This document shows positions 24,745-25,278 of a stretch of DNA of 25,278 nucleotides, in pieces (within the stretch, counting starts at the first letter, position 1; each line of letters begins with the position of its first letter). The stretch covers positions 1 to 25,278 of the forward strand of contig JAITQR010000188.1 of NCBI GenBank assembly GCA_031288815.1, given 5' to 3'. The position numbers and the translations under genes were made by a program. This DNA comes from Treponema sp. Lineage in GTDB: Bacteria > Spirochaetota > Spirochaetia > Treponematales > Breznakiellaceae. The notes beneath the pieces are model-generated. The model ran no database searches. It saw only the letters and a program-made list of their open reading frames with translations, and had not been told where the DNA came from.

Positions 24745-24788
24745 GTGTTCGTGTTACGGATGGACTTTCATTGATAGAGGAGTAAACT

Positions 24789-25278
24789 ATGAAATACGGT
24801 CTTTGCGCTTCCCTGGATGATCTGGAATTGGTAGAACGGCTTGGCTTTGACTATATTGAATGCCCTGTTTCTTCAATTGCCGCTTACAGCGACGAGGAAT
24901 TTGAGAAAATTTCGGCAACCCTAAAGGCCGGTTCCCTTGCCGTGGAACGGGTAAATGTTTTGTTTCCCCGGACTATCGATCTTATCGGCCCTGACGCGGA
25001 TCAAAAAACCATGGATGACTACCTGGAAAAGGCCTTTTCCCGGGTAAAGGCCCTGGGGGGAACCCTCGCGGTCTTTGGAAGCGGCAAGAGCCGCGCCATT
25101 CCGGAAATGTATCCGTTCAGCAAAGGCTACGCCGAGCTGGTCCGCGCAACAAAACGGATCGGCGAAATCGCGTCCCGCTACGGTATCACTATCGCCATAG
25201 AACCGCTTAACAGGGAAGAGTCAAATTGCATTAATTCCCTTAAAGAAGGGGCCATGCTTCAGGCCGACGCGGCCATGG
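24789..25278 (+). CDS. Sugar phosphate isomerase/epimerase, 3' end outside the window
   Basis: The first 163 codons of a TIM-barrel protein of the same superfamily as the minus-strand isomerase. The opening MKYGLCASLDDLELVERLGF followed by DYIECPVS is the usual first-strand arrangement, and GITIAIEPLNREE supplies a likely metal-binding Glu. The run LFPRTIDLIGPD is typical of the epimerase-like members. SD gaggag sits 6 bp before the ATG. It is divergent from the Gfo/Idh/MocA gene across a palindrome-rich spacer and probably belongs to the same sugar or polyol pathway. Only the incomplete N-terminal part can be judged. Confidence 0.87.
   Translation, partial: MKYGLCASLDDLELVERLGFDYIECPVSSIAAYSDEEFEKISATLKAGSLAVERVNVLFPRTIDLIGPDADQKTMDDYLEKAFSRVKALGGTLAVFGSGKSRAIPEMYPFSKGYAELVRATKRIGEIASRYGITIAIEPLNREESNCINSLKEGAMLQADAAM

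Larger units (their letters stand above)
24336..24788. other. Divergent intergenic region with palindromes, no supported gene
   Basis: This 453-bp stretch separates two sugar-metabolism genes read in opposite directions. It holds a perfect 8-bp palindrome (24364-24381), a second stem with one mismatch (tccaccaag/ctttgtgga, about 24387-24412), an operator-like inverted repeat (24446-24467), and AT-rich repeats with ttttaaaa cores (24465-24520). A 67-codon minus-strand frame at 24502-24705 has no recognisable domain and no SD; I do not call it a gene. Confidence 0.5.

Overview
The window reads as the chromosome of a spirochaete, most likely a Treponema of the termite-gut type. Evidence: many spirochaete-style lipoproteins with relaxed lipoboxes, TPR proteins of treponemal character, a moderately GC-rich coding style with AT-rich promoters, and a nitrogenase-cofactor-type protein at the left edge (termite-gut treponemes include nitrogen fixers). 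The genus is inferred from gene style; no rRNA or marker tree is available here.

Left part (1-5538): a small NifX/NifB-C-type cofactor protein behind three GC-rich hairpins; a structured 426-bp intergenic stretch ending in a good promoter, an operator-like palindrome and a leader hairpin; an intracellular GH20 beta-N-acetylhexosaminidase; then a FIST sensory protein followed by a soluble PAS hybrid histidine kinase, a likely ligand-sensing pair. Converging on these from the right is a minus-strand unit of a bacteriohemerythrin (all seven iron ligands present) and an NhaC-type Na+/H+ antiporter.

Middle (7723-14394): a decayed Phd-antitoxin/PIN-toxin pair (frameshifted antitoxin, truncated toxin) with competing inverted repeats beside it; a small unknown protein plus rsmD; two overlapping TPR genes plus rlmN from a near-consensus promoter; a converging pair of an SH3-type lipoprotein and a DUF445 membrane protein; and, on the plus strand, an omptin-family outer-membrane protease with the complete Asp/Asp and Asp/His catalytic set, which is unusual for a spirochaete.

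Right part (14365-25278): a tightly overlapped minus-strand operon (lipoprotein, NAD(P)HX epimerase/dehydratase fusion, one-TM protein, four-TM protein, NUDIX hydrolase) that looks like a metabolite-repair or house-cleaning unit; a Uma2-family nuclease; secA, apparently without a ribosome binding site and with a promoter placed for a leaderless transcript; then a sugar-catabolism locus: a Gfo/Idh/MocA oxidoreductase and TIM-barrel isomerase on the minus strand, divergent from a second TIM-barrel isomerase cut by the window end, with a 453-bp intergenic region carrying operator-like palindromes.

No rRNA, tRNA, CRISPR array, complete insertion sequence or phage gene was seen. I found no obviously new multi-gene system. 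The most unusual items are the omptin, the NAD(P)HX-repair/NUDIX operon with an altered epimerase motif, the dead toxin-antitoxin pair with its switch-like repeats, and the set of genes that appear to be leaderless.
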